A stretch of 39,932 nt of DNA, taken from NCBI GenBank assembly GCA_020051075.1, contig JAGVJP010000131.1, positions 1-39,932 on the forward strand. Reading direction: 5' to 3'. The stretch's first letter is position 1. Every line of letters begins with the position of its first letter. This DNA comes from Parachlamydiales bacterium. Lineage in GTDB: Bacteria > Chlamydiota > Chlamydiia > Chlamydiales > Parachlamydiaceae. Made by a program: the position numbers and the translations under genes. This document shows positions 22,794 to 32,489 of this stretch, piece after piece. The notes below the pieces were generated by a model. The model had not been told where the DNA came from. It ran no database searches and worked only from the letters and a program-made list of their open reading frames with translations.

Positions 22794-24522
22794 ATTTCTC
22801 TATCAGATCGATGAAGGCATCCTCAAGGGTTGGGCGAGGGTTTGCCGAACTAGCAGCTTTTTCCTTTAATTCGTCTGGTGTACCGACCATAATCAGCTTG
22901 CTCCGATAGACCAATCCGATCCTGTCACAGTACTCTGCTTCGTCCATGAAATGGGTGGTGACCATCACTGTAACCCCTCTTTCTACAAGGCCGTTGATGT
23001 GATTCCAAAATTCACGCCTTGTGATGGGGTCAACGCCCGATGTTGGCTCATCTAAAAAGAGGACCTCAGGTCTATGCATCAGGGCGCATGACAACGCGAG
23101 CCGCTGCTTAAAACCTAAAGGAAGGTTATCAGAAGACTCATTCAGATAGGGCTTCAAAGCAAAAATATCGATCATCTCTTCCATGACCTCTTTTCGGTGT
23201 TTCCCTCTTAAATTATAAATGCCTGAGAAGAACTCGAGGTTTTGCATGACGCTTAGATTCCCGTATAGTGAGAATTTCTGCGCCATATAGCCGATGTGGG
23301 AGCGTGCTTCACTTGGAGCGATCTCCAAGCTAAGGCCATTGACATAAGCACTCCCTGATGTCGGTTTCAGCAATCCGCATAACATCTTGAACGTTGTAGA
23401 CTTCCCCGCTCCATTAGGGCCTAATAATCCAAAAATTTCTGCAGAAGGGACTGTGAATGTGATGTGATCGGCAGCAGTGAATGATCCAAAACGTTTGACG
23501 AGACCCTCTGCCTGGATGACGGCTTCCGCCTTGACAGGTACTTCCGGAGTCAGGTCGGCTAAAACTGATCCTCCTCCAGGCCCTCCTCCTAGGATGTCTA
23601 TGAACGCATCTTCAAAACGGGGTGGGATCTGCTCTAAACTCATCTGATCGCCGCCAGAAAGAGCGTTAAAATTCAGTGAAGAAGCGTTCTCATTTGCTTT
23701 AAGGACGATCCTCAAGTCTTTTCCTTGAATGGTTCCGTCGATAACAGAGGGGAGCTTTAAGATGTCGGACAACACCAGACGGCGGCTTGCTCCCAGATTT
23801 GTTAACTTAAACGTCCTTCCCTCGACCCGTTTTGTCAGCTCCTTCGGCGACCCGCTGTAGAGGAGCTTTCCTTCGTTGAGGAGGAGGACGGAATGGCACC
23901 GCTCAGCCTCTTCCAAGTAGGCGGTGCTCCAGACAACAGAAATCCCTTCTTCTAAAAGGTCGTGGACCATCCTCCACAGCTCCCGCCGTGAGATGGGATC
24001 AACCCCAACACTTGGCTCGTCGAGGAGAAGCAGCGCCGGCTTCTTGACGAGTGTGCAGGCGAGTCCAAGCTTCTGCTTCATCCCACCCGACAACGCTCCA
24101 GCTAAACGGGTGGTGAAGGGCTCTAACCCGGTGAAGGCGAGAAGCTTCTTAAATGTTTCCTGGCGCTGTTCTCCTAGTGTTCCCCTCAAATCTGCATAGA
24201 GGACAAGATTTTGCATCACCGTCAGATCTTCATAGAGTCCAAATTTCTGCGGCATATAGGCAATCAGATCGTGGATGGCACGTGTTTCTGTGACAGTTTG
24301 ATATCCATCGACAACAATATCTCCTTCAGTGGGGATGAGCAGTCCGGCGATCAATCTGATCAACGTCGTTTTGCCAGCGCCATCCGGACCTGCTAACCCA
24401 ACGATTTCACCTTTTGGGATAATGGCGTTGATGTCGACGAGTGCTGGAGGAAGGTTTTTGTCAAAAGATTTTGAGAGATGGCTGATCGTGACAAGAGGCT
24501 GAGGCTGGGGGTGGCCATTCAC
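22777..24522 (-). CDS. ybhF: Double ABC ATPase of a YbhF-like efflux system
   Basis: 581 residues carrying two nucleotide-binding domains. Domain 1: Walker A GPDGAGKT (45-52), signature LSGGMKQ (144-150), Walker B LLLLDEP (164-170). Domain 2: Walker A GPNGAGKS (368-375), degenerate signature LPLGFKQ (467-473), Walker B VLFLDEP (487-493). The tandem arrangement within one chain, with a degenerate second signature, is characteristic of YbhF. It powers the two permeases. It overlaps the membrane-fusion gene by 4 bases and the first permease by 17. Confidence 0.95.
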   Translation of the reverse strand: MNGHPQPQPLVTISHLSKSFDKNLPPALVDINAIIPKGEIVGLAGPDGAGKTTLIRLIAGLLIPTEGDIVVDGYQTVTETRAIHDLIAYMPQKFGLYEDLTVMQNLVLYADLRGTLGEQRQETFKKLLAFTGLEPFTTRLAGALSGGMKQKLGLACTLVKKPALLLLDEPSVGVDPISRRELWRMVHDLLEEGISVVWSTAYLEEAERCHSVLLLNEGKLLYSGSPKELTKRVEGRTFKLTNLGASRRLVLSDILKLPSVIDGTIQGKDLRIVLKANENASSLNFNALSGGDQMSLEQIPPRFEDAFIDILGGGPGGGSVLADLTPEVPVKAEAVIQAEGLVKRFGSFTAADHITFTVPSAEIFGLLGPNGAGKSTTFKMLCGLLKPTSGSAYVNGLSLEIAPSEARSHIGYMAQKFSLYGNLSVMQNLEFFSGIYNLRGKHRKEVMEEMIDIFALKPYLNESSDNLPLGFKQRLALSCALMHRPEVLFLDEPTSGVDPITRREFWNHINGLVERGVTVMVTTHFMDEAEYCDRIGLVYRSKLIMVGTPDELKEKAASSANPRPTLEDAFIDLIEKYDAAN

Positions 24523-25397
24523 GATTCATCCCGCCCTTTCGGATTGAGTAGTTTAACCGTCACAGGCATGCCTTGACGGAGCCCTTGATCAGGATTATCT
24601 GCAATGATCCTGAGGCGGTAAACTAGGTCTGTGCGAAGCTTAGTTGTTTCGACAGTTTTTGGAGTGAACTCTGCCACGGGAGAGATAAATCCGATATGTC
24701 CATGGTAAACTTTGCCGCCATGAGTGTCGGTGTGTATCTCTGCAGGCATGTTGGGGTAGATCCTCCCTAAATCCGGCTCGGAGACATAGGCACGCACCCA
24801 GACAGGCGATAGCAGTGAAAGAGTGTAAATTGGATCTGCTTCTTTGAGGACTGTTCCAGGTTCTCTGATTCTTGTCAGAATGATCCCATCTGAAGGACAG
24901 AATATCTCTGTTTCTCTCAAGTTCGTTTGAGCAACGCCAAGAGCAGCTTCAGCTTCGCGGAGGTTGGCTAAGTAAACATTTTTTGATGAGATAGCTTGGT
25001 CGACATCTTCTTGAGAGACAGCACCGGTTTCAAATAACTCTAAACGCCTTTTCCATAGCAAAATGGCAGTCTCTAACGATGCTTTGACCGACTCGATGCG
25101 CGCTTCAGCTTCTCTGACCAAATCCTCGTAGGGCTGCTTATCCAGATAGGACATGAAGCTCCCCTTCTGCACAAGTTCCCCTTCTTCATAGAACATCTCT
25201 TGGACACGTCCATTCACACGAAAGCCTAAATCGACTTGACGAATATCTACATTGCCATAGAGGGTGAGGTGTTTATTCTTATCTGAAGGAGAAAAAAGGT
25301 TTGGATAGACTGCTTTGATACCAGCCAAACACAAAACAATGAAGATGAGGATAAGGAGGATACGAGTCATCAAAAAACATCTGTTGTAAACCTTCAT
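24519..25397 (-). CDS. ybhG: HlyD-type membrane-fusion protein, YbhG-like
   Basis: 292 residues. One N-terminal membrane helix (about 11-30, TRILLILIFIVLCLAGIKAV) anchors a periplasmic adaptor: a lipoyl/barrel half GNVDIRQVDLGFRVNGRVQEMFYEEGELVQKG, a coiled-coil hairpin of about 100-170 and the second half-lipoyl FCPSDGIILTRIREPGTVL. It would bridge the ABC-2 complex to an outer-membrane channel. The first gene of the operon; MTRILL at residue 10 is an alternative start. Confidence 0.92.
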   Translation of the reverse strand: MKVYNRCFLMTRILLILIFIVLCLAGIKAVYPNLFSPSDKNKHLTLYGNVDIRQVDLGFRVNGRVQEMFYEEGELVQKGSFMSYLDKQPYEDLVREAEARIESVKASLETAILLWKRRLELFETGAVSQEDVDQAISSKNVYLANLREAEAALGVAQTNLRETEIFCPSDGIILTRIREPGTVLKEADPIYTLSLLSPVWVRAYVSEPDLGRIYPNMPAEIHTDTHGGKVYHGHIGFISPVAEFTPKTVETTKLRTDLVYRLRIIADNPDQGLRQGMPVTVKLLNPKGRDES

Positions 25398-25460
25398 ACG
25401 AGGCAGTCTAAAAAAACATTTGATAACACAAGTCTCGAAAAAGTAAAAGTAATTTTTCTT

Positions 25461-25489
25461 TTGTCAATAATTTCTCCTTAAGCTATGAT
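25461..25489 (+). promoter_or_regulatory. Promoter of the first Inc-like gene
   Basis: TTGTCA (25461-25466), a 17-base spacer and TATGAT (25484-25489). It would start the mRNA near 25496, 63 bases before the start codon. Confidence 0.65.
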
Positions 25490-25558
25490 GTAGAATCTTT
25501 ATTCTGTTAAAACATTTTTTCAATCACTACAAAATAACCCCTATCAAAAGGTAATTAT

Positions 25559-26884
25559 ATGGAACCAAGTAATTTAAGTATTAATTCTACTCAGCAGTCT
25601 GCTTCACAATTTTTTCAAGGAAGTGTTGCCTCTCTTAAAAGTTGGGGCAGCCGCGTTTGCCAACAACTGCACCATCATCGCGAGATTTTACACACCTATT
25701 CTCCCAAAACAAAAATTGGTTTGCTCATCGCCGTCAACACCGTCTTCTTTTTTGTGATCAGAATGTTCGTCAACTATTTGGAAGAGCGTGGAAATCGCAC
25801 AAACCCAGAAAAAACTGGATTGCATGCCACAATCAGCCCAGTTGTCTTTGGTGTCGCGATCGCCGGCCTCAACGTCGGGTTGTCCAAGCTTGGTCGATAC
25901 CAACTGCCCGCTTTAACTCTTTATGCCATCACCATCTCTAGCGTGGCTGTCTATCTCATTTTAAAAAGACCTCGACCTCTTCTAGCTCCCATCCAAGATG
26001 AGATCTCACTTGAACTTGTACAAATCAACAAGCATACAGAGACTCTGAATCGGGACCGGACAGAACTTCAACGGCAAGCAAGCATAATTACTGCGAGGTT
26101 GACAACCCCCCCACAAACCTCTACGTCTACTCCAGCTCTTCCTCAAACTCCTCCCCCCGCCTCTATCCCAACTCTTCCTCAACCAGTGACACCAGCTCTG
26201 CCACAATCCCCATCACGAGAAGATCAGGCAGAACTTCAAAGAATTCAAACAGATCTTGCGCAAAACGAACAGACTCAACGCAGTCTCACTGAGCTAGCGG
26301 GAACACTACAGCAAGAAGCTGCAGTAATATCCGAGGTCGCACGAAATGCAACCCCTATCCCTGCCGATCCAAGGACTCCTGAAAGAGTGAACCTACTCCG
26401 CGCAAGTCTGCGAACTCGTTTCGAGAGAACATTGACTCAATCTAGTTTAGTCCCTTCCCAAAGTGGGCTGAATCTGCCTCAAAGTGCGCCTCCAAGCACT
26501 CCAACGCGTTCTGACAGCTCTCCACAAGTCTCTGGAACTCCTGGGACTCAGACCCCGCCAGCAACACCAACTCAGACTAGTTCAACCTCTAGCTCTGATA
26601 TCACACCAGTACCTGAAACTCCTTCTACTCCTGGAACTCAAACTCCTCAGACACCACCAGCAACACCGACTCAGACAAGTTCAACCTCTAGCTCTGATAT
26701 CACACTAGAACCTGAAACTTCAATTTCCACCGAAACTGTGCAACCTGAAATAGCAAATCCTAGCAATGTTTTGAGGTCACAACAATCATTAACCAGTTGG
26801 TTAGTCACAGGAGCCATAAACAATTTTGGTCCTACCATTATGTCAAATGTTGCTTCAACAGCATTCAATTTCTTGACAAGATAA
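25559..26884 (+). CDS. Inc-like membrane protein with Pro/Thr-rich tail (paralogue 1)
   Basis: 441 residues. The first 140 carry a soluble start (SQFFQGSVASLKSWGSR) and three hydrophobic segments, about 52-72, 92-108 and 115-136, in the compact pattern of chlamydial inclusion-membrane (Inc) or type III-secreted proteins. A coiled-coil piece (about 146-175 and 220-270) and a low-complexity tail follow, with a 33-34 residue near-repeat (TPGTQTPPATPTQTSSTSSS and TPGTQTPQTPPATPTQTSSTSS). The last 35 residues are again hydrophobic and helical. The upstream AAAGGTAATTATATG is shared with its paralogue at 27153. Function unknown; candidate secreted effector. Confidence 0.8.
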   Translation: MEPSNLSINSTQQSASQFFQGSVASLKSWGSRVCQQLHHHREILHTYSPKTKIGLLIAVNTVFFFVIRMFVNYLEERGNRTNPEKTGLHATISPVVFGVAIAGLNVGLSKLGRYQLPALTLYAITISSVAVYLILKRPRPLLAPIQDEISLELVQINKHTETLNRDRTELQRQASIITARLTTPPQTSTSTPALPQTPPPASIPTLPQPVTPALPQSPSREDQAELQRIQTDLAQNEQTQRSLTELAGTLQQEAAVISEVARNATPIPADPRTPERVNLLRASLRTRFERTLTQSSLVPSQSGLNLPQSAPPSTPTRSDSSPQVSGTPGTQTPPATPTQTSSTSSSDITPVPETPSTPGTQTPQTPPATPTQTSSTSSSDITLEPETSISTETVQPEIANPSNVLRSQQSLTSWLVTGAINNFGPTIMSNVASTAFNFLTR

Positions 26885-26941
26885 AGGTCACATTCCGCTT
26901 CGGTTGATGTAACAAAAGCACTCCGTCTTCGAGAGAATGAA

Positions 26942-26975
26942 CAAGGTCATTGCAAATTGAGTTGCAATGGCCTTG
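26942..26975 (+). terminator. Terminator-like hairpin after the first Inc-like gene
   Basis: CAAGGTCATTGCAA (26942-26955) pairs with TTGCAATGGCCTTG (26962-26975) apart from one mismatch. The following TCTCTTAT is a weak T-run, so termination may be partial. Confidence 0.5.
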
Positions 26976-27152
26976 TCTCTTATAGGTGGATGTTCTCTTG
27001 CTTAGGCACGAAGTGCTGGCTATCCAAATTTCGCGTTTACACCAAGATTGAACTTCCGTTTAAATCACTCCTCAGCTATTCTGTAATAAATTTTTTATGT
27101 ATAAAGTTATTATTTGAGTTTTATACAAATCTATTCATCTGAAGGTAATTAT

Positions 27153-28694
27153 ATGAAATTTAGTGTGTTAAATATTAACTTGAATCAGCAAGCTTGTTCT
27201 CATGCTTTTCAAGGGAATTTTGAGTCTCTTAAGAATTGGGGCAACCGCATTTTTCAGGTGATGCAAAATCATCCTTACGCGCTACATAAACACTCTCCTC
27301 AGGTTATCTCTGGGGTGCTACTCACAATCAATGGACTTTTCTTCTTGACGATGCGCAGCTTTGCCAACGCCATCGAAGCTTCACTCAACAAAAGATTTCC
27401 AAACATTCCAACGATCCATCTAATGATCAGTTCTGCTTTACTCGGAGGCACTGTTGGATCCTTGAATCTCGCTCTTTTCAAGCTCGCACGCCTCCCTGCA
27501 TCTGTTGATCTCCTTTATGCGATCAGCATTGCCTCTGTAGCACTCCACCTTATTCTTAAGCCACCAACCCTTTCTAGCACAAACAAAACATTGTTACCCT
27601 CACACCCCCTTTCACCCCCAATCTCTACTCGGCCTAGCGATCAACCTAAACCACCATTGTTACATGCACAAGTGCCACCACAGCCGCCTATCTTCCAACC
27701 TCCACGACATCAACAAGGATTTCCAGAGGCTGAAAAACAACCAAAGTCTCTTCTAACACAACAGCCTCCCGAAAGACCTCCAAGCGCAGATTTTTTGACT
27801 CCAATGCCATCACCTCCCCACTTAAAACAGTTTCATACACCAACATTTTCCCCTCGAAACCCATCGAAAGCTCCAACAACACCTGCAACTATCCCCCCGT
27901 TGAATGTAAAAGATGTTGAAGAGGTTGAAATCAAAGTACTAGAGGAACTCAATCGATTAGAAATAGAAAAAAATAAATACCTTGGTTTTTCAAACAGATA
28001 TGAAATATTAATTCAGCAGCTCCACGTCAAACATAGAACTGAATTAAGAAATAGAGATGGGTTTGCATCTTCTCAGACTAGTGCGAAACTTCTCGAGGCA
28101 CAAGAAGGCCTTGCTAAGGCTAAGGAATTGGCACATAACCTTGACAACAAGATAGCGGAGCAAAGACAACTGCTTGAAAATATCCGATTGAAAAAGAACA
28201 AAGCATCTTTAAGCGAGACTCGGAGCGGCCCCGGAACCCCTGCAGCAAAGTTTCGACAACATTTGTTACAAGCTGCCAGTTCTCATAACGAAATTCAAGA
28301 GCCTTTTGGTCTGCGATCGCGTATGACTGCTCTAGAACTCGATCAAACCTTGAATTCTCCAGAACGAGAAGAAAATCTCAGCGGAGACCAACCACCTCCC
28401 TATGAGCTCACCCCAGAACCGATCGCCACAGAAGACACCCTTCATAACGATCGACAGATTTTCAGTGTTTCCGGCATTTTCTATAACGACGAACAACCCA
28501 ATGAAGACATTGTTTTTAACGATTCAGATTTCGAATACGAAGATGAGGAAGGAAACGTCTATGCCGTGTTCGAATTGTACGGGAAAGAATATCTAGTCGA
28601 TCAAGCTGCCGAATGTTTTGATAGGTCAGGAAATTATATGGGGAATCTCGTGGAAAGAACCTTTGGAAGCGATTTCAACGAGAATCTATCCTAA
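27153..28694 (+). CDS. Inc-like membrane protein with long soluble tail (paralogue 2)
   Basis: 513 residues. The N-terminal 135 align position by position with paralogue 1: [17 protein letters not shown] (19-35), [21 protein letters not shown] (47-67), and [18 protein letters not shown] (121-138), whose hydrophobic segments are again three. The middle is proline-rich (about 140-270). A coiled coil spans about 265-365 ([20 protein letters not shown]..). The C-terminus is acidic with a compact aromatic module ([35 protein letters not shown]). I start it at the ATG at 27153, which has AAGGTAATTAT before it as in paralogue 1; the frame opens 39 bases earlier. A host-interaction role is inferred. 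Confidence 0.8.
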   Translation: MKFSVLNINLNQQACSHAFQGNFESLKNWGNRIFQVMQNHPYALHKHSPQVISGVLLTINGLFFLTMRSFANAIEASLNKRFPNIPTIHLMISSALLGGTVGSLNLALFKLARLPASVDLLYAISIASVALHLILKPPTLSSTNKTLLPSHPLSPPISTRPSDQPKPPLLHAQVPPQPPIFQPPRHQQGFPEAEKQPKSLLTQQPPERPPSADFLTPMPSPPHLKQFHTPTFSPRNPSKAPTTPATIPPLNVKDVEEVEIKVLEELNRLEIEKNKYLGFSNRYEILIQQLHVKHRTELRNRDGFASSQTSAKLLEAQEGLAKAKELAHNLDNKIAEQRQLLENIRLKKNKASLSETRSGPGTPAAKFRQHLLQAASSHNEIQEPFGLRSRMTALELDQTLNSPEREENLSGDQPPPYELTPEPIATEDTLHNDRQIFSVSGIFYNDEQPNEDIVFNDSDFEYEDEEGNVYAVFELYGKEYLVDQAAECFDRSGNYMGNLVERTFGSDFNENLS

Positions 28695-28728
28695 GCACTC
28701 CTCTTTTTTAACGCAAAGAAGTAAGATA

Positions 28729-28780
28729 ATTCTGGATAAACAAACAACAAGCTTGTCACTTGCTGCTGCTTATCCAGAAT
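28729..28780. terminator. Hairpin between convergent Inc-like gene and rpsJ
   Basis: ATTCTGGATAA (28729-28739) and TTATCCAGAAT (28770-28780) are perfectly complementary around a 30-base loop. It sits in the 90-base gap between the two convergent genes and may end both transcripts. The outer sequence CTCTTTTTTAACGCAAAGAA is related to a stretch near 15400-15430. Confidence 0.5.
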
Positions 28781-28784
28781 GCAC

Positions 28785-29129
28785 TTATGCGGCCTTAATT
28801 TTGATATCGACACCTGCGGGGAGGGTCAATGTCTTCAAAGCATCGATCGTTTTGCTTGAAGGATTGAGAATATCAATCAAGCGGCGATGGGTGCGGATTT
28901 CAAACTGTTCACGCGATTTGCGGTCGATATGAGGAGAGCGCAAAACGGTGTACTTCTCACAACTTGTTGGGAGAGGGATCGGACCAGCAATCGCTGCTCC
29001 AGTTCGTTTTGCTGTTTCCACAATATCGGCTGTTGAACGATCCAAAAGCCGTTGGTCATAGCCTTTAAGGCGGATGCGGATTTTTTGTTTCACTGCAGCG
29101 GATTTAGGCTGCTTTTCTTGTTTTGCCAT
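28785..29129 (-). CDS. rpsJ: 30S ribosomal protein S10
   Basis: 114 residues. [57 protein letters not shown] is the S10 signature. The N-terminal extension [15 protein letters not shown] is slightly longer than in Chlamydia trachomatis. The gene follows fusA by 8 bases and ends the str operon rpsL-rpsG-fusA-rpsJ, the chlamydial order. S10 is also an antitermination (NusE) component. Confidence 0.98.
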   Translation of the reverse strand: MAKQEKQPKSAAVKQKIRIRLKGYDQRLLDRSTADIVETAKRTGAAIAGPIPLPTSCEKYTVLRSPHIDRKSREQFEIRTHRRLIDILNPSSKTIDALKTLTLPAGVDIKIKAA

Positions 29130-29137
29130 AATAACCT

Positions 29138-31225
29138 TTATTTCCTAATAATATCTTCCTGAATTTTTGACGGAACGCGTTCAAAGTGGCTAGGCTCCAT
29201 CGCATAGGTAGCACGGCCAGACGACAGCGATCGGAGCAACGTAGAATAACCGAACATTTCACTTAAAGGAACTTCTGCACGGATGATGACTGCCCCTTTG
29301 TGGTTTTCCTGTCCGAGGATCTGTCCACGACGACGGTTGAGGTCGCCGATCACATCTCCCATATTCGCTTCAGGAGTGGTGACATCGACCTTCATGATCG
29401 GTTCGAGGATCACCGGCTTACATTTCTTCGCCGCATCTTTCAACGCCATCGATCCGCAGATTTTGAAGGCCATCTCGCTTGAGTCGACATCGTGGTAAGA
29501 ACCAAAGACGATCTCTACGCACACGTCGACAAGGTTATATCCGGCAAGAACACCTGTTGCCAGCCCTTCTTCAATCCCTTTTATCGTCGGAGCGATATAC
29601 TCTCTTGGAATGACGCCGCCAACAATTTTGCTGACAACCTCGTTTCCTTTTCCTTTTTCGTTTGGACGGATCTCCAACTCCACGTGCGCATACTGTCCAC
29701 GTCCACCAGACTGCTTAACAAATTTTGTTTGACTGCTGCCAGGAATCGTGATCGTCTCTTTGTAAGCCACTTGCGGCTTGCCGACATTAGCTTCGACGCT
29801 GAATTCCCGCTTCATTCGGTCATGCAAAATCTCCAGGTGGAGCTCGCCCATCCCTGCAATGATTGTCTGTCCAGTCTCTTCGTTGGTCGAAACTCGGAAG
29901 GTTGGGTCTTCAATAGAAAGAGAGGATAATGCCGTCGCAAGTTTTTCTCGATCGCCCTTGGATTTGGGTTCAATCGCCATCGAGATCACAGGCTCAGGGA
30001 ATTCCATCTTTTCGAGCAAGATCGGACGTTTAGGCGAGCAGAGAGTATCTCCTGTCGTCGCTTTTTTCAGTCCGATACAAGCGGCGATATCGCCGGTATG
30101 GAATTCGTCTCTTTCTTCCCGCTTGTTTGCGTGCATCTCGAGAAGCCGAGAAATCCGCTCTTCATCCCCTTTTGTGGAGTTGAGAACAGCTGTCCCTTTC
30201 GTGAGTGTTCCTGAGTATACCCGGACAAACGTGAGTCGGCCCACATAGGGGTCGGTCATGATTTTAAACGCAAGGGCAGCTAAGGGCTGGTCGTCATCAG
30301 GAGTGAGGAGGATCTCTTCATCAGTATTGAGGTCATGCGCTTTGATGTTTCCTCGATCTAGAGGAGAAGGCATCCAAGCGACGACAGCATCCAACAGCTG
30401 CTGCACCCCTTTGTTTTTGAAAGCCGAGCCGCATAAAACTGGGTTAAACTTGTTTGCACAAACCCCTTTTCTGATGGCAGCGTTGATCTCATCAGGTGTC
30501 AACGAATCAGGATTTTCAAGCACCTTGTGCATGAAGCTTTCATTTTCTTCGTCGATGGTGGCGAGCTCTTCTAACAGCTCTGAACGCATCTGCTTACATT
30601 TTTCAACCAGGTCTTCAGGAATCGGAGTGACGTCCCAATCAGCACCAAGCGTTTCATCATGGAAGATATAAGCTTGCATCGTGATGAGGTCGACCATCCC
30701 TTTGAATTCTGCTTCAGCGCCAATGGGGCACTGAACTGGGATAGCGTTGGCATGAAGTTTGTCGCGCATGGTGTGGACAGCGTCGAAGAAGTCGGCTCCC
30801 ATCCGGTCCATTTTGTTGACGAAGGCGATCCGTGGAACGCCATATTTATCTGCTTGACGCCAAACTGTTTCTGACTGAGGTTCGACCCCCGAGACTGAAC
30901 AGAAAAGAGCGACAGAGCCATCGAGAACGCGCAGTGAGCGTTCGACTTCGATCGTGAAGTCGACGTGGCCAGGGGTATCGATGATGTTGATCTTAGCCCC
31001 TTTCCAAAACACTGTCGTTGCAGCTGAGGTGATTGTGATCCCCCTCTCTTGCTCCTGAACCATCCAGTCCATCGTGGCAGCGCCTTCGTGCACCTCGCCA
31101 ATTTTGTGAGAACGTCCAGAATAGTAAAGAATCCGTTCTGTTGTCGTCGTCTTACCCGCATCGATGTGAGCCATGATGCCAATATTACGGACATTCTTAA
31201 TACTTTCTTTTTCCGGTCTTGCCAT
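29138..31225 (-). CDS. fusA: Elongation factor G
   Basis: 695 residues. G1 AHIDAGKT (19-26), the effector region [14 protein letters not shown]3 DTPGHVDF and G4 NKMD are intact, and domains II-V are full length (C. trachomatis EF-G, 694). It catalyses GTP-dependent translocation of tRNA and mRNA on the ribosome. AGGAGG precedes the ATG and rpsG ends 15 bases upstream. Second-frame open stretches of over 200 codons on this DNA are shadows. Confidence 0.99.
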   Translation of the reverse strand: MARPEKESIKNVRNIGIMAHIDAGKTTTTERILYYSGRSHKIGEVHEGAATMDWMVQEQERGITITSAATTVFWKGAKINIIDTPGHVDFTIEVERSLRVLDGSVALFCSVSGVEPQSETVWRQADKYGVPRIAFVNKMDRMGADFFDAVHTMRDKLHANAIPVQCPIGAEAEFKGMVDLITMQAYIFHDETLGADWDVTPIPEDLVEKCKQMRSELLEELATIDEENESFMHKVLENPDSLTPDEINAAIRKGVCANKFNPVLCGSAFKNKGVQQLLDAVVAWMPSPLDRGNIKAHDLNTDEEILLTPDDDQPLAALAFKIMTDPYVGRLTFVRVYSGTLTKGTAVLNSTKGDEERISRLLEMHANKREERDEFHTGDIAACIGLKKATTGDTLCSPKRPILLEKMEFPEPVISMAIEPKSKGDREKLATALSSLSIEDPTFRVSTNEETGQTIIAGMGELHLEILHDRMKREFSVEANVGKPQVAYKETITIPGSSQTKFVKQSGGRGQYAHVELEIRPNEKGKGNEVVSKIVGGVIPREYIAPTIKGIEEGLATGVLAGYNLVDVCVEIVFGSYHDVDSSEMAFKICGSMALKDAAKKCKPVILEPIMKVDVTTPEANMGDVIGDLNRRRGQILGQENHKGAVIIRAEVPLSEMFGYSTLLRSLSSGRATYAMEPSHFERVPSKIQEDIIRK

Positions 31226-31240
31226 TGAAATTTCCTCCTG

Positions 31241-31714
31241 TTACCACTTGTAGTGTGCGTAGGCTTTATTCGCCTCGGCAACACGATGGGTGTCATCTTT
31301 TTTCTTTATAGTGGTTCCTTCATTCTTAAAGCAAGCGGTTAATTCGTCAGCAAGAGCATCTTCCATCGAACGTCCTGGCTTTGCCCGGGAATGGTTGATG
31401 ACCCAGCGCATCGCCATCGAGGCACGCCGGTTTGCAGGAATTTCCATAGGCACTTGGTATGTCGCCCCGCCGATACGGCGAGATTTCACTTCAAGTGTTG
31501 GTTTTGCGTTTTCTAACGCTTGTTCGAAAGCTTCCAATGGGTCATCTATTTTGACCCTTTTGGAAAATTTATCTAGGGCGTTATAGACAATGCGGCGGGC
31601 AACAGATTTTTTCCCTTGCTGCATGATCTTATTGATAAACTTTGACAAGATCGTACTTTTATAAATAGGATCTGGCTCTGTTTCTCGTTTTTCTGCTTTG
31701 TGTCTTCTTGACAT
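31241..31714 (-). CDS. rpsG: 30S ribosomal protein S7
   Basis: 157 residues of standard length. The start SRRHKAEKRETEPDPIYKS, GKKSVARRIVYNALDKFSKR and AMRWVINHSRAKPGRSMEDALADEL are S7 signatures. The ATG has GAGGAAACG upstream. In the str operon, S7 can act as translational repressor in E. coli; the 163-base gap to rpsL here is larger than usual. Confidence 0.98.
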   Translation of the reverse strand: MSRRHKAEKRETEPDPIYKSTILSKFINKIMQQGKKSVARRIVYNALDKFSKRVKIDDPLEAFEQALENAKPTLEVKSRRIGGATYQVPMEIPANRRASMAMRWVINHSRAKPGRSMEDALADELTACFKNEGTTIKKKDDTHRVAEANKAYAHYKW

Positions 31715-31761
31715 CGTTTCCTCATCAATGAGCGATTAATAAATCATTTTTGAAGAAGATC

Positions 31762-31860
31762 TTACAGTTCACCTGAAATCAGCCGAAGCATTTCTGCTGC
31801 TGATCTCTGTGCGTGATTGACGTTTTCGTGAAAACGCGAATCGCGAACCAGGATATTCAT
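31762..31860 (-). CDS. Possible 32-residue small protein between rpsL and rpsG
   Basis: MNILVRDSRFHENVNHAQRS.. to ..LRLISGEL, 32 residues, starts 17 bases after the rpsL stop and ends 47 bases before the rpsG start. AGGA lies 11-14 bases before its ATG. The sequence is charged and likely helical. It overlaps a hairpin CGTTTTC-GT-GAAAACG in the same gap, so the stretch might instead be an RNA regulatory element for S7. Weakly supported. Confidence 0.4.
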   Translation of the reverse strand: MNILVRDSRFHENVNHAQRSAAEMLRLISGEL

Positions 31861-31877
31861 GATGCAATATCCTAGCG

Positions 31878-32252
31878 TTACTTCTTAGGACGTTTCGCCC
31901 CGTATTTCGATCTTCCTTGTTTACGGTCTTTAACAGCCGCACAGTCTAATGCTCCTCTCACAATGTGATAGCGAACACCTGGTAAGTCTTTAACTCGTCC
32001 ACCTCTGACAAGAACGATACTGTGTTCTTGGAGGTTGTGCCCTTCACCGCCGATATAAGCGATGACTTCTTGCCCGGTTGAAAGACGAACCCAAGCCACT
32101 TTACGGAGTGCTGAGTTAGGCTTCTTTGGGGTCTTTGTTTTGACTTGCAAGCAAACACCACGTCTTTGCGGACATTTCACAAGAGCAGGTGACTTGCTTC
32201 GTCGTTTCTTTGGAACTCGTGGTTGTCGTACGAGTTGTTGAATAGTCGGCAT
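31878..32252 (-). CDS. rpsL: 30S ribosomal protein S12
   Basis: 124 residues with the family start [12 protein letters not shown] and the conserved [53 protein letters not shown]. The frame is open for 7 more codons upstream (MNKEKAN), but the ATG at 32252 has AAGGAG before it and matches all S12 starts. Lys residues of the streptomycin-sensitive type are present (TPKKPNSA and GGRVKDLPG). First gene of the operon. Confidence 0.98.
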   Translation of the reverse strand: MPTIQQLVRQPRVPKKRRSKSPALVKCPQRRGVCLQVKTKTPKKPNSALRKVAWVRLSTGQEVIAYIGGEGHNLQEHSIVLVRGGRVKDLPGVRYHIVRGALDCAAVKDRKQGRSKYGAKRPKK

Positions 32253-32334
32253 ATTAGCCTTCTCCTTATTCAAAAGTTAGGGTAAGCGTTTTGCTTAATT
32301 TTCTTTACGATTAGATACTAAATAGGAGTCTGAA

Positions 32335-32369
32335 CATTGATTGTTGCCTTCTTCTGAAGGCGATCAATG
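32335..32369 (-). promoter_or_regulatory. Hairpin in the rpsL leader
   Basis: GCCTTC-TTCT-GAAGGC (32346-32361) forms an inner stem, flanked by CATTGAT (32335-32341) with ATCAATG (32363-32369) as an outer stem separated by a small asymmetric loop. The hairpin lies inside the ~170-base leader between the promoter and the S12 start codon, a possible attenuator or processing site. On the minus strand no T-run follows, so a terminator is unlikely. Confidence 0.45.
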
Positions 32370-32428
32370 ACAAAAAATTTCTCGATAATGAGGAAATTAA
32401 ATTGAAGACAGCTATAAATTCTGGCCTA

Positions 32429-32457
32429 AGTATAGGGAAACGGATCATTTTTGACAA
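32429..32457 (-). promoter_or_regulatory. Promoter of the rpsL-rpsG-fusA-rpsJ operon
   Basis: On the minus strand TTGTCA (32457-32452), a 17-base spacer and TATACT (32434-32429). Initiation near 32422 gives a leader of about 170 bases. Confidence 0.75.
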
Positions 32458-32489
32458 AGAAAAGAAATTAGATTAAGACCTTTTGTGCT

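Noticed and set aside
30571..31296. 241-codon open frame on the minus strand inside fusA
   Set aside because: Shadow of the fusA reading frame with no sensible protein; fusA motifs are in the other frame.
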